A model generated the notes under the pieces. The model was given only the letters and a program-made list of their open reading frames with translations. It did no database searches and had not been told where the DNA came from. The position numbers and the translations under genes are program-made. Positions 24,253 to 39,700 of a stretch of DNA of 64,000 nt are shown here, in pieces. Numbering within the stretch: the first letter of the stretch is position 1; each line of letters begins with the position of its first letter. Source of the DNA: Calliopsis andreniformis (lineage: Eukaryota > Arthropoda > Insecta > Hymenoptera > Andrenidae); NCBI RefSeq assembly GCF_051401765.1, contig NW_027480467.1:1736001-1800000 (forward strand), read 5' to 3'.

Positions 24253-27200
24253 TCATCAATCCTCAATCCTCAATCATCAACCTTCAATCCTCAATACTCA
24301 ATCTTCAATCCTCAATACTCAATCCTCAATATTCAACACGCAACCATCAACCATCACTTCTCAATATTCAACCATCAATCCTCAATTCTCAATACTCAAT
24401 AGAATATCCCAAATTCTCATGATTCAATACTCAATCCACAATGTTCATTAATCAAATCTCGATCCTCACACATCAATTCTCAACACTCAATCCTCAACAC
24501 ACGGTCCTCACCCTTCAATCCTCCATCCTCAATCATCTATCCTGAAGCGTCAATCATCAATCCTCAATCCTCAACCCTCAAACCTCAGTCCTCAAACCTC
24601 AATACTCAATCTTCGATTCCCACTCCTCAATCCTCAATCCCCAATCCTCAATCTTCAATCCTCAATCCTCAATCCTCAATCCTCAATCCTCAATCCTCAA
24701 TCATCAATCCTCAATCTTCAACACTCATTCATCAACCCTCAATCCTCAATCTTCAATCCTCAATCCTCAATCTTCGACCCTCAATCCTCAATCCTCAATC
24801 ATCAATCCTCAATCTTCAACACTCAATCCTCAACCCTCAATCCTCAATCCTGAATCATCAATCCTCAATCTTCAATACTCAATCCTCAATCCTCAATTCT
24901 CAATCTTCAATCCTCAATAACCAATCTTCAATCCTCAATCCCCAGTCCTCAATCTTCAATCCTCAATGCTCAATCCTCAATCCTCAATCCTCAGACCTCA
25001 ATCCTCAATCCTCAATCCTTGTACTTCAATCCTCAACCGTCAGTCCTCGTCCTCAATCCTCAACTATCAATCCTCAATCCTCAATATTCAATCATCAATA
25101 CTCAATCTTCGATCCTCAATCCTCAACCCCCAATCCTCAATCCTCAATACTCAACCATCAATACTCAATTCCCAATACTCAATAGAATATCCTGGATTCT
25201 CAGTATTCAATACTCAATCCTCAATCATCAATCCTCAATCCTCAATCCTCAGTCATCAATCCTCAATCTTCAATACTCAATCCTCAATCCTCAATCCTCA
25301 ATCCTCAATCCTCATTCCTCAAACCTCAAACCTCAACCCTCAGTCCTCATCCTCAATTCTCAATACTCAATCCTCAATCCTCAATCCTCAATCTTCAATC
25401 CTCAATAATCAATCTCCTATCCTAGATCCTCAATCCCCAATACTCTATCCTTAATCCTCAATATTCAATCCTCTATCCCCAGTCCACAATCTTCAATCCC
25501 CAAAGCTCAATAATCAATCCTCAATCCTCAGTCCTCAATCGTCAATCATCAATCCACAATCTTCAATACTCAATCCCCAGTCCTCAGTCCTCAATCCTCA
25601 ATCCTCAATCATCAATCCTCAATATTCAATACTCAATCGTCAATCCTCAATCCTCAATCCCCAATACTCAATCTTCAATCCTCAATCCTCAATCCTCAAT
25701 CCTCAATCTTCAATCCTCAATACTCGACATTCGATCCTCAATCCTCAGTCCTCAATCCTCAAACCTCAATCCTCAGTCCTCAATCCTCAATCTTCAATCC
25801 TCAATACTGAATCTTCGATTCTCAATCCTCAATCCTCAATCCCCAATCCTCAATCTGCAATCCTCAATCCTCAATCCTCAATCCTCAATCCTCAATCCTC
25901 AATCATCAATCCTCAATCTTCAACACTCAATCATCAACCCTCAATCCTCATTCTTCAATCCTCAATCCTCAATCCTCGATCCTCAATCCTCAATCCTCAA
26001 TCATCAATCCTCAATCTTCAACACTCAATCCTCAATCCTCAATCCTCAATCCTGAATCATCAATCCTCAATCTTCAATACTCAAACCTCAATCCTCAACC
26101 CTCAGTCCTCATCCTCAATTCTCAATCCTCAATACTCAATCCTCAATACTCAACCATCAATCCTCAATTCCCAATACTCAATAGAATATCCTGGATTCTC
26201 AGTATTCAATACTCAATCCTCAATCATCAATCCTCAATCCTCAGTCATCAATCCTCAATCTTCAATACTCAATCCTCAATCCTCAATCCTCAATCCTCAA
26301 TCCTCATTCCTCAAACCTCAATCCTCAACCCTCAGTCCTCATCCTCAATTCTCAATACTCAATCCTCAATCCTCAATCCTCAATCCTCAATCTTCAATCC
26401 TCAATAATCAATCTCCTATCCTAGATCCTCAATCCCCAATACTCTATCCTTAATCCTCAATATTCAATCCTCTATCCCCAGTCCACAATCTTCAATCCCC
26501 AAAGCTCAATAATCAATCCTCAATCCTCAGTCCTCAAACGTCAATCATCAATCCACAATCTTCAATACCCAATCCCCAGTCCTCAATCCTCAATCCTCAA
26601 TCCTCAATCCTCAATCATCAATCCTCAATCTTCAATACTCAATCGTCAATCCTCAATCCTCAATCCCCAATACTCAATCTTCAATCCTCAATCCTCAATC
26701 CTCAATCCTCAACCCTCAGCCCTGATCCTCGATCCTCAATCCTGAATCCTCAATCCTCAATCTTCAATCCTCAATACTCAGTCTTGAATCATCAATCCTC
26801 AATACTCAATCCTCAATCCTCAATCCTCAATCCTCAATCATCAATCCTCAATCCTCAATTATCAACCTTCAATCCTCAATACTCAATCTTCAATCCTCAA
26901 TACTCAATACTCAATATTCAACACACAACCATCAACCATCAATTCTCAATATTCAACCATCAATCCTCAATTCTCAATACTCAATAGAATATCCCAAATT
27001 CTCATGATTCAATACTCAATCCACAATACTCATTAATCAAATCTCGATCCTCAAACATCAATTCTCAACACTCAATCCTCAACACTCGGTCCTCTCCCTT
27101 CAATCCTCCATCCTCAATCCTCTGTCCTGAAGCGTCAATCCTCAATCCTCAATCCTCAACGCTCAATCCTCAGTCCTCAAACCTCAATACTCAATCTTCG

Positions 27201-30200
27201 ATTCCCACTCCTCAATCCTCAATCCCCAATCCTCAATCTTCAATACTCAATCCTCAATCCTCAATCCTCAATCCTCAATCCTCAATCATCAATACTCAAT
27301 CTTCAACACTCATTCATCAACCCTCAATCCTCAATCATCAATACTCAATCTTCAACACTCATTCATCAACCCACAATCCTCAATCTTCAATCCTCAATCC
27401 TCAATCTTCGATCCTCAATCCTCAATCCTCAATCATCAATCCTCAATCTTCAACACTCAATCCTCAATCCTCAATCCTCAATCCTGAATCATCAATCCTC
27501 AATCTTCAATACTCAATCCTCAATCCTCAATACTCAACCTTCGATCCTCAATTCCCAATACTCAATAGAATATCCTGGACTCTCAGTATTCACTACTCAA
27601 ACCTCAATCCTCAAGCATCAGCCCTCATCCTCCATCCTCAATCCTCAATCCTCAAACCTCATTCTTCAATCCTCAATACTCAATCTTCGATCCTCAATCC
27701 TCAACACTCAGTCCTCAATCCTCAATCCTCAGTCATGAATACTCAGTTTTCAATACTCAATCCTCAATCCTCAATCCTCAATCCTCAATACTCAATCCTC
27801 AATCCTCAATCCTCAATCCTCATTCCTCAAACCTCAATCCTCAACCCTCTGTCCTCATCCTCAATTCTCAATTCTCAATCCTCAATCCTCAATTCTCAAT
27901 CTTCAATCCTCAATAATCAATCTCCAATCCTAGATCCTCAATCCCCAATCCTCAATCGTTAATCCTCAATCTTCAATCCTCAATCCCCAGTCCTCAATCC
28001 TCAATACTCAATCTTCAATCCTCAATCCTCAATTCTCAATCCTCAATACTCAATCCTCAATCGTCAATCCTTAATCGTCAATCCTCAATCCGCAATCCTG
28101 AATCTTCAATCCTCAATCCTCAACCCTCAATCCTCAATCCTCAATCTTCAATCCTCAATACTCAATCTTCAATCCTCAATCCTCAATCCTCAATCCTCAA
28201 TCCTCAATCCTCAATCCTCAATCTTCAATCCTCAACCGTCAGTCCTCGTCCTCAATCCTCAATCCTCAATCCTCAATCCTCAATCCTCGTTCCTCAAACC
28301 TCAATCCTCAGTCCTCAGTCATCAATCCTCAATCTCCAATACTCAATCCTCAATCCTTAATCCTCAATCCGCAATCCTCATTCCTCAAACCTCAATCATC
28401 AACCCTCAGTCGTCATCCTCAATTCTCAATTCTCAATCCTCAATCCTCAATCCTCAATCTTCAATCCTCAATAATCAATCTCCTATCCTAGATCCTCAAT
28501 CCCCAGTACTCTATCCTTAATCCTCAATATTGAATCCTCTATCCTCAATCCTCATTCCTCAATCCTCAATCCTCAATCCTCAATCTTCAATCCTCAACCG
28601 TCAGTCCTCGTCCTCAATCCCCAATCCTCAATCCTCAATCCTCAATCCTCGTTCCTCAAACCTCAATCCTCAGTCCTCAGTCATCAATCCTCAAACTCCA
28701 ATACTCAATCCTCAATCCTCAATCCGCAATCCTCATTCCTCAAACCTCAATCCTCAGCCCTCAGTCGTCATCCTCAATTCTCAATTCTCAATCCTCAGTC
28801 CTCAATCCTCAATCTTCAATCCTCAATAATCAATCTCCTATCCTAGATCCTCAATCCCCAATACTCTATCCTTAATCCTCAATATTCAATCCTCTATCCC
28901 CAGTCCACAATCTTCAATTCCCAAAGCTCAATAATCAATCCTCAATCCTCAGTCCACAATCGTCAATCATCAATCAACAATCTTCAATACTCAATCCTCA
29001 GTCCTCAATCCTCAATCCTCAATTCTCAATCATCAATCCTCAATCTTCAATACTCAATCGTTAATCCTCAATCCTCAATCCCCAATACTCAATCTTCAAT
29101 CCTCAATCCCCAATCCTCAATCCTCAACCCTCAGCCCTCATCCTCAATCCTCAATCCTGAATCCTCAATCCTGAATCATCAATACTCAATCCTCAATCAT
29201 CAACCTTCAATCCTCAATACTCAATCCTCAATATTCAACACACAACCATCAACCATCAATTCTCAATACTCAACCATCAATCCTCAATTCTCAATACTCA
29301 ATAGAATATCCCGAATTCTCAAGATTCAATACTCAATCCACAATATTCAATAATCAAATCTCGATCCTGAAACATCAATTCTCAACACTCAATCCTCAAC
29401 ACTCGTTCCTCTCTCTTCAATCCTCCATCCTCAATCCTCTATCCTCAAGCGTCAATCCTCAAACCTCAATCCTCAACCCTCAATCCTCAGTCCTCAATCC
29501 TCGTTCCTCAAACCTCAATCCTCAGTCCTCAGTCATCAATCCTCAATCTCCAATACTCAATCCTCAATCCTCAATCCTCAATCCGCAATCCTCATTCCTC
29601 AAACCTCAATCATCAACCTTCAATCCTCAATACTCAATCTTCAATCCTCAATACTCAATCCTCAATATTCGACACACAACCATCAACCATCAATTCTCAA
29701 TATTCAAACATCAATCCTCAATTCTCAATACTCAATAGAATATCCCAAATTCTCATGATTCAATACTCAATCCACAATACTCATTAATCAAATCTCGATC
29801 CTCAAACATCAATTCTCAACACTCAATCCTCAACACTCGGTCCTCTCCCTTCAATCCTCCATCCTCAATCCTCTGTCCTGAAGCGTCAATCCTCAATCCT
29901 CAATCCTCAACCCTCAATCCTCAGTCCTCAAACCTCAATACTCAATCTTCGATTCCCGCTCCTCAATCCTCAATCCCCAATCCTCAATCTTCAATACTCA
30001 ATCCTCAATCCTCAATCCTCAATCCTCAATCCTCAATCATCAATACTCAATCTTCAACACTCATTCATCAACCCTCAATCCTCAATCATCAATACTCAAT
30101 CTTCAACACTCATTCATCAACCCACAATCCTCAATCTTCAATCCTCAATCCTCAATCTTCGATCCTCAATCCTCAATCCTCAATCATCAATCCTCAATCT

Positions 30201-30751
30201 TCAACACTCAATCCTCAATCCTCAATCCTCAGTCCTGAATCATCAATCCTCAATCTTCAATACTCAATCCTCAATCCTCAATACTCAACCTTCGATCCTC
30301 AATTCCCAATACTCAATAGAATATCCTGGATTCTCAGTATTCACTACTCAAACCTCAATCCTCAAGCATCAGCCCTCATCCTCCATCCTCAATCCTCAAT
30401 CCTCAAACCTCATTCTTCAATCCTCAATACTCAATCTTCGATCCTCAATCCTCACCACTCAGTCCTCAATCCTCAATCCTCAGTCATGAATACTCAGTCT
30501 TCAATACTCAATCCTCAATCCTCAATCCTCAATCCTCAATCCTCAATCCTCAATCCTCAATCCTCAATCCTCATTCCTCAAACCTCAATCCTCAACCCTC
30601 TGTCCTCATCCTCAATTCTCAATTCTCAATCCTCAGTCCTCAATTCTCAATCTTCAATCCTCAATAATCAATCTCCAATCCTAGATCCTCAATCCCCAAT
30701 CCTCGATCGTTAATCCTCAATCTTCAATCCTCAATCCCCAGTCCTCAATCC
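24253..30751 (+). repeat. Distal block of superunit copy 1
   Basis: This block follows the 7,092-bp pair. Its first part repeats 23,141-24,252 at 1,111 bp, and from 24,860 it follows 48,860 onward of the second superunit (offset 23,971), changing to the 51.7-kb version (offset 26,749) between 25,039 and 25,127. From 26,540 the offset to superunit 2 is 26,205, and from about 29,220 it is 26,226. It contains TCATGAATACTC barcodes at 27,735 and 30,486 and a 362-bp tandem pair near 28.2-28.9 kb. It holds only satellite sequence. Confidence 0.85.
28200..28900 (+). repeat. 362-bp tandem pair
   Basis: The CAACCGTCAGTCCTCGTCC string repeats 362 bp apart (G at 28,238 and at 28,600). The 362-bp module also carries a TCGTTCCTCAAACC string, the CGTCATCC variant and the CCTAGATCC island. 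The copies differ at several bases, such as CCCAATCC in the second. The pair recurs at 54,405-55,105 in the second superunit, and related modules occur at 57.2-58.3 kb and 58.9-59.7 kb. Confidence 0.85.
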
Positions 30752-33700
30752 TCAATACTCAATCGTCAATCCTCAATCCCCAATCCTGAATCTTCATTCC
30801 TCAATCCTCAATCCTCAATCCTCAATCCTCAATCTTCAATCCTCAATACTCAATCTTCAATCCTCAATCCTCATTCCCCAATCCTCAATCCTCAATCCTC
30901 AATCCTCAATCTTCAATCCTCAACCGTCAGTCCTCGGCCTCAATCCTCAAACCTCAATCCTCAATCCTCAATATTCAATCATCAATACTCAATCTTCAAT
31001 CCTCAATTCTCAATCCTCAATCCTCAATCCTCAATCCTCAATGTTCAACACACAACCATCAGCCATCAATTCTCAATACTCAACCATCAATCCTCAATTC
31101 TTAGTACTCAATAGAATATCCTGAATTCTCATGATTCAATACTCAATCCACAATATTCAATAATCAAATCCCGATCATCAGACATCAATTCTCAACACTC
31201 AATCCTCAACACTCGGTCCTCTCTCTTCAATCCTCCAACCTCAATCCTCTATCCTCAAGCGTCAATCCTCAATCCTCAATCCTCAACCCTCAATCCTCAG
31301 TCCTCAAACCTCAATTCCGAATCCTCAATCCTGAATGCTCAATCTTCATTCCTCAGTCCGCAACAATCAATTGTCAATCCTCAATCCTCAACAGAATATC
31401 CTCAATTCACAGTTTTCAATACTCAATCCCCAATCTTCAATCTTCAAATCTCAATTCACAGACATCAGTTCTCATCACTCAACCCTCAACACTCAGTCCT
31501 GAATCTTCAATCCTCAATCCTCAATCCTCAATCTTCTATCCTCCATACTCAATCTTCAGTCCTCAATCCTCAATCATCAATCATCAATCCTCAATCCTCA
31601 GTCATCAATCCTCAATCACCAATACTCAATCCTCAATCCTCAATCCTCAGTCCTCAAAACTCAACCCTCAACCCTCAGCCCTCATCCTCAATCCTCAATC
31701 CTGAATCCTCAATCCTCAATCTTCAATCCTCAATACTCAGTCTTCAATCCTCAATCCTCAATCCTCAATCCTCAGTACTCAATCCTCAATCATCAATCCT
31801 CAATCTTCAATACTCATTCCTCAATCCTCAATCCTCAATCCTCAATACTCAATCTTCAATCCTCAATCCTCAACCCTCAATCCTCAACCCTCAACCCTCA
31901 TCCTCCATCCTCAATCCTCAATCCTCAAACCTCAATCTTCAATCCTCAATACTCAATCTTCGATTCTGAACTCTCAATCCTCAATCCACAATACCCAATC
32001 CTCAATCCTCAATCCGCAATCCTCAATTCTCAATCCTCAGTCCTCGTTCCTCAAACCTCAATCCTCAACCCTCAGTCCTCATCCTCAATTCTAAATTCTC
32101 AATCCTCAAACCTCAATCTTCAATCCTCAATATTCAATCCTCAATCTTCACCATCAATCCTCAATCCTCAATCCTCAATCCTCAATCATCAATCCTCAGT
32201 CTTCGATAATCAATCCTCAATCCTCAATCCTCAATCCTCAACCCTCAGCCCTCATCCTGAATCCTCAATCCTGAATCCTCAATCCTCAATCATCAATACT
32301 CAATCCTCAATCATCAACCATCAGCCCTCATCCTCCATCCTCAATCCTCAATCCTCAAACCTCAATCTTCAATCCTCAATGCTCAATCTTCGATCCTCAA
32401 CCCTCAACACTCAATCCTCAATCCTCAATCCTCAGTCATGAATACTCAATCTTCAATACTCAATCCTCAATCCTCAATCCTCAATCCTCAATCCTCAATC
32501 CTCAATACTCAATAGTCAATCCTCAATCCTCAATCCTCAATCCTCAACCCTCAATCCTCAGTCCTCAAACCTCAATACTCAATCATCGATTCCCACTCCT
32601 CAATCCTCAATCTCCAATCCTCAATCTTCAATCCTCAATCCTCAATCCTCAATCCTCAATCCTCAATCCTCAATCCTCAATCATCAATCCTCAATCTTCA
32701 ACACTCATTCATCAACCCACAATCCACAATCTTCAATCCTCAATCCTCAATCTTCGATCCTCAATCCTCAATCCTCAATCATCAATCCTCAATCTTCTAC
32801 ACTCAATCCTCAATCGTCAATCCTCAATCCTGAATCATCAATCCTCAATCTTCAATACTCAATCCTCAATCCTCAATCCTCAATCCTCAATACTCAACCA
32901 TCGATCCTCAAATGCCAATACTCAATAGAATATCCTGGATTCTCAGTATTCAATACTCAAACCTCAAACCTCAACCATCAGCCCTCATCCTCCATCCTCA
33001 ATCCTCAATCCTCAAACCTCAATCTCCAATCCTCAATACTCAATCTTCGATCCTCAATCCTCAACACTCAATCCTCAATCCTCAATCCTCAGTCATGAAT
33101 ACTCAATCCTCAATACTCAATCCTCAATCCTCAATCCTCAATCCTCAATCCTCAATCCTCAATCCTCAATCATCAATCCTCAAACCTCAATCCTCAACCC
33201 TCAATCCTCAGACCTCAAACCTCAATACTCAATCTTCGATTCCCACTCCTCAATCCTCAATCCCCAATCCTCAATCTTCAATCCTCAATCCTCAATCCTC
33301 AATCCTCAATCCTCAATCCTCAATCATCAATCCTCAATCTTCAACACCCATTCATCAACCCTCAATCCTCAATCCTCAATCCTCAATCTTCGATCCTCAA
33401 TCCTCAATCCTCAACCATCAATCCCCAATCTTCAACACTCAATCCTCAATCCTCAATCCTCAATCCTGAATCATCAATCCTCAATCTTCAATACTCAATC
33501 CTCAATCCTCAATCCTCAATCCTCAATCCTGAATCATCAATCCTCAATCTTCAATACTCAATCCTCAATCCTCAATCCTCAATCCTCAATACTCAACCAT
33601 CGATCCTCAATTCCCAATACTCAATAGAATATCCTGGATTCTCAGTATTGAATACTCAAACCTCAATCCTCAACCATCAGCCCTCATCCTCCATCCTCAA

Positions 33701-36700
33701 TCCTCAATACTCAAACCTCAATCTTCAATCCTCAATGCTCAATCTTCGATCCTCAACCCTCAACACTCAATCCTCAATCCTCAATCCTCAGTCATGAATA
33801 CTCAATCTTCAATACTCAATCCTCAATCCTCAATCCTCAATCCTCAATCCTCATTCCTCATCCCTCAAACCTCAATCCTCAACCCTCAGTCCTCATCCAC
33901 AATTCTCAATTCTGAATCCTCAATCCTCAATTCTCAATCTTCAATCCTCAATAATCAATCTCCAATCCTAGATACTCAATCCCCAATCCTCAATCGTTAA
34001 TCCTCAATCTTCAATCCTCAATCCCCAGTCCTCAATCCTCAATACTCAATCTTCAATCCTCAATCGTCAATTCTCAATCCTCAATACTCAATCCTCAATC
34101 GTCAATCCTCAATCCTCAAACCTCAATCTTCAATCCTCAATGCTCAATCTTCGATCCTCAACCCTCAACACTCAATCCTCAATCCTCAATCCTCAGTCAT
34201 GAATACTCAATCCTCAATCCTCAATCCTCAATACTCAACCATCAATCCTCAATTCCCAATACTCAATAGAATATCCTGGATTCTCAGTATTCAATACTCA
34301 AACCTCAATCCTCAACCATCAGCCCTCATCCTCCATCCTCAATCCTCAATCCTCAAACCTCAATCTTCAATCCTCAATACTCAATCTTCGATCCTCAATT
34401 CGCAACACTCAATCCTCAATCCACAATCCTCAGTCATGAATACTCAATCTTCAATACTCAATCCTCAACCCTCAATCCTCAATCCTCAATCCTCAATCCT
34501 CAATCCTCATTCCTCAAACCTCAATCCTCAACCCTCAGGCCTCATCCTCAATTCTCAATTCTCAATCCCCAACCCTCAATTCTCAATCTTGAATCCTCAT
34601 TCCTCAAACCTCAATCCTCAACCCTCAGGCCTCATCCTCAATTCTCAATTCTCAATCCTCAATCCTCAATTCTCAATCTTGAATCCTCAGTAATCAATCT
34701 CCAATCCTAGATCCTCAATCGCCAATCCTCAATCGTTAATCCTCAATCTTCAATCCTCAATCCCCAGTCCTCAATCCTCAATACTCAATCTTCAATCCTC
34801 AATCCTCAATTCTCAATCCTCAATACTCAATCCTCAATCGTCAATACTCAATCGTCAATCCTCAATCCCCAATCCTGAATCTTCATTCCTCAATCCTCAA
34901 TCCTCAATCCTCAATCCTCAATCTTCAATCCTCAATACTCAATCTTCAATCCTCAATCCTCATTCCCCAATCCTCAATCCTCAATCCTCAATCCTCAATC
35001 TTCAATCCTCAACCGTCAGTCCTCGGCCTCAATCCTCAAACCTCAATCCTCAATCCTCAATATTCAATCATCAATACTCAATCTTCAATCCTCAATTCTC
35101 AATCCTCAATCCTCAATCCTCAATCCTCAATATTCAACACACAACCATCAGCCATCAATTCTCAATACTCAACCATCAATCCTCAATTCTTAGTACTCAA
35201 TAGAATATCCTGAATTCTCATGATTCAATACTCAATCCACAATATTCAATAATCAAATCCCGATCATCAGACATCAATTCTCAACACTCAATCCTCAACA
35301 CTCGGTCCTCTCTCTTCAATCCTCCAACCTCAATCCTCTATCCTCAAGCGTCAATCCTCAATCCTCAATCCTCAACCCTCAATCCTCAGTCCTCAAACCT
35401 CAATTCCGAATCCTCAATCCTGAATGCTCAATCTTCATTCCTCAGTCCGCAACAATCAATTGTCAATCCTCAATCCTCAACAGAATATCCTCAATTCACA
35501 GTTTTCAATACTCAATCCCCAATCTTCAATCTTCAAATCTCAATTCACAGACATCAGTTCTCATCACTCAACCCTCAACACTCAGTCCTGAATCTTCAAT
35601 CCTCAATCCTCAATCCTCAATCTTCTATCCTCCATACTCAATCTTCAGTCCTCAATCCTCAATCATCAATCATCAATCCTCAATCCTCAGTCATCAATCC
35701 TCAATCACCAATACTCAATCCTCAATCCTCAATCCTCAGTCCTCAAAACTCAACCCTCAACCCTCAGCCCTCATCCTCAATCCTCAATCCTGAATCCTCA
35801 ATCCTCAATCTTCAATCCTCAATACTCAGTCTTCAATCCTCAATCCTCAATCCTCAATCCTCAGTACTCAATCCTCAATCATCAATCCTCAATCTTCAAT
35901 ACTCATTCCTCAATCCTCAATCCTCAATCCTCAATACTCAATCTTCAATCCTCAATCCTCAACCCTCAATCCTCAACCCTCAACCCTCATCCTCCATCCT
36001 CAATCCTCAATCCTCAAACCTCAATCTTCAATCCTCAATACTCAATCTTCGATTCTGAACTCTCAATCCTCAATCCACAATACAAAATCCTCAATCCTCA
36101 ATCCGCAATCCTCAATTCTCAATCCTCAGTCTTCGTTCCTCAAACCTCAATCCTCAACCCTCAGTCCTCATCCTCAATTCTAAATTCTCAATCCTCAAAC
36201 CTCAATCTTCAATCCTCAATATTCAATCCTCAATCTTCACCATCAATCCTCAATCCTCAATCCTCAATCCTCAATCATCAATCCTCAGTCTTCGATAATC
36301 AATCCTCAATCCTCAATCCTCAATCCTCAACCCTCAGCCCTCATCCTGAATCCTCAATCCTGAATCCTCAATCCTCAATCATCAATACTCAATCCTCAAT
36401 CATCAACCATCAGCCCTCATCCTCCATCCTCAATCCTCAATCCTCAAACCTCAATCTTCAATCCTCAATGCTCAATCTTCGATCCTCAACCCTCAACACT
36501 CAATCCTCAATCCTCAATCCTCAGTCATGAATACTCAATCTTCAATACTCAATCCTCAATCCTCAATCCTCAATCCTCAATCCTCAATCCTCATCCCTCA
36601 AACCTCAATCCTCAACCCTCAGTCCTCATCCTCAATTCTTAATTCTCAATCCTCAATCCTCAATTCTCAATCTTCAATCCTCAATAATCAATCTCCAATC

Positions 36701-39700
36701 CTAGATCCTCAATCCCCAATCCTCAATCGTTAATCCTCAATCTTCAATCCTCAATCCCCAGTCCTCAATCCTCAATACTCAATCTTCAATCCTCAATCGT
36801 CAATTCTCAATCCTCAATACTCAATCCTCAATCGTCAATCCTCAATCCTCAAACCTCAATCTTCAATCCTCAATGCTCAATTTTCGATCCTCAACCCTCA
36901 ACACTCAATCCTCAATCATCAATCCTCAGTCATGAATACTCAATCCTCAATCCTCAATCCTCAATACTCAACCATCAATCCTCAATTCCCAATACTCAAT
37001 AGAATATCCTGGATTCTCAGTATTCAATACTCAAACCTCAATCCTCAACCATCAGCCCTCATCCTCCATCCTCAATCCTCAATCCTCAAACCTCAATCTT
37101 CAATCCTCAATACTCAATCTTCGATCCTCAATTCGCAACACTCAATCCTCAATCCACAATCCTGAGTCATGAATACTCAATCTTCAATACTCAATCCTCA
37201 ACCCTCAATCCTCAATCCTCAATCCTCAATCCTCAATACTCAATCTTCAATCCACAATCCTCATTCCCCAATCCTCAATCCTCAATCCTCAATCCTCAAT
37301 CTTCAATCCTCAACCGTCAGTCCTCGGCCTCAATCCTCAAACCTCAATCCTCAATCCTCAATATTCAATCATCAATACTCAATCTTCGATCCTCAATTCT
37401 CAATCCTCAATCCTCAATCCTCAATCCTCAATCCTCAACCCTCAATCCTCAGTCCTCAAACCTCAATTCCGAATCCTCAATCCTGAATGCTCAATCTTCA
37501 TTCCTCAGTCCGCAACAATCAATTGTCAATCCTCAATCCTCAACAGAATATCCTCAATTCACAGTTTTCAATACTCAATCCCCAATCTTCAATCTTCAAA
37601 TCTCAATTCACAGACATCAGTTCTCATCACTCAACCCTCAACACTCAGTCCTGAATCTTCAATCCTCAATCCTCAATCCTCAATCTTCTATCCTCCATAC
37701 TCAATCTTCAGTCCTCAATCCTCAATCATCAATCATCAATCCTCAATCCTCAGTCATCAATCCTCAATCACCAATACTCAATCCTCAATCCTCAATCCTC
37801 AGTCCTCAAAACTCAACCCTCAACCCTCAGCCCTCATCCTCAATCCTCAATCCTGAATCCTCAATCCTCAATCTTCAATCCTCAATACTCAGTCTTCAAT
37901 CCTCAATCCTCAATCCTCAATCCTCAGTACTCAATCCTCAATCATCAATCCTCAATCTTCAATACTCATTCCTCAATCCTCAATCCTCAATCCTCAATAC
38001 TCAATCTTCAATCCTCAATCCTCAACCCTCAATCCTCAACCCTCAACCCTCATCCTCCATCCTCAATCCTCAATCCTCAAACCTCAATCTTCAATCCTCA
38101 ATACTCAATCTTCGATTCTGAACTCTCAATCCTCAATCCACAATACCCAATCCTCAATCCTCAATCCGCAATCCTCAATTCTCAATCCTCAGTCCTCGCT
38201 CCTCAAACCTCAATCCTCAACCCTCAGTCCTCATCCTCAATTCTAAATTCTCAATCCTCAAACCTCAATCTTCAATCCTCAATACTCAATCCTCAATCTT
38301 CACCATCAATCCTCAATCCTCAATCCTCAATCCTCAATCATCAATCCTCAGTCTTCGATAATCAATCCTCAATCCTCAATCCTCAATCCTCAACCCTCAG
38401 CCCTCATCCTGAATCCTCAATCATGAATCCTCAATCCTCAATCATCAATACTCAATCCTCAATCATCAACCTTCAATCCTCAATACTCAATCTTCAATCC
38501 TCAATGCTCAATCCTCAATATTCAACACGCAACCATCAACCATCAATTCTCAATACTCAACCATCAATCCTCAATTCTCAATAGAATATACTGAATTCTC
38601 AGGATTCAATACTCAAACCTCAATCCCCAGCCCTCAGCCATCATCCTCCATCCTCAATACTCAATCCTGAATCCTCAATCTTCAATCCTCAATAATCAAC
38701 CTCCAATCCTAGATCCTCAATCCCCAATCCTCAATCCTTAATCCTCAATCTTCAATCCTCAATCCACAGTCCTCGATCTTCAATCCTCAATGCTCAATCC
38801 TCAATCCTCAATCCTCAGTCATCTGTCCTCAATCCTCAATCCTCAAACCTCAATCCTCAACCGTCAGTCCTCGTCCTCAATCCTCAACCCTCAATCCTCA
38901 ATCCTCAACCTTCAATCATCAATACTCAATCTTCAACACTCAATCCTCAATCCTCAATCCTAAAATCCTCAATCCCCAATATTCAACACACAACCCTCAA
39001 CCATCAATCCTCAATACTCAACCATCAATACTCAATTCTCAATACTCAATAGAATATCCTGAATTCTCAATTTTCAATACTCAATCCTCAATCTTCAATC
39101 TTCATGTCTCCATCCACAAACACCAATTCTCATCACTCATCACTCAACACTCAGTCCTCAATCTTCAATCCTCAATCCTCAATACTCCATCCTCTGTCCT
39201 CTGTCCTCAATATTCAATACTCAATCCTCAATCCTAAAATCCTCAATCCTCAGTCATCAATCCTCAATTATCAATACTCAATCCTCAATCCTCAATCCTC
39301 AATCCTCAATCCTCAATCCTCATTCCTCAAACCTCAATCCTCAACCCTCAGTCCTCATCCTCCATCCTCAATCCTCAATCCTCAATCCTCAATCTTCAAT
39401 CCTCAATACTCAACATTCGATCCTCAATCCTCAGTCCTCAATCCTCAAACCTCAATCCTCAGTCCTCAATCCTCAATCTTCAACCCTCAATACTCAATCT
39501 TCGATTCTCAATCCTCAATCCTCAATCCCCAATCCTCAATCTTCAATCCTCAATCCTCAATCCTCAATCCTCAATCCTCAATCCTCAATCATCAATCCTC
39601 AATCTTCAACACTCAATCATCAACCCTCAATCCTCAATCTTCAATCCTCAATCCTCAATCCTCGATCCTCAATCCTCAATCCTCAATCATCAATCCTCAA

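Larger units (their letters stand above)
4611..30751 (+). repeat. 26-kb superunit, copy 1
   Basis: This 26,141-bp stretch is followed directly by a second, near-identical version of itself. Matching landmarks start at 4,611 against 30,752 and run in the same order through the segment. Within blocks only scattered single-base changes separate the copies, for example G at 5,994 against C in copy 2. Features special to copy 1 are a doubled 7,092-bp unit (10.1-24.25 kb), a loss of about 1.16 kb at 8,910, and a chimeric joint near 25,039-25,127 where copy 2 carries 2,778 extra bases. The natural explanation is unequal crossing-over between sister or homologous arrays. Confidence 0.9.
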
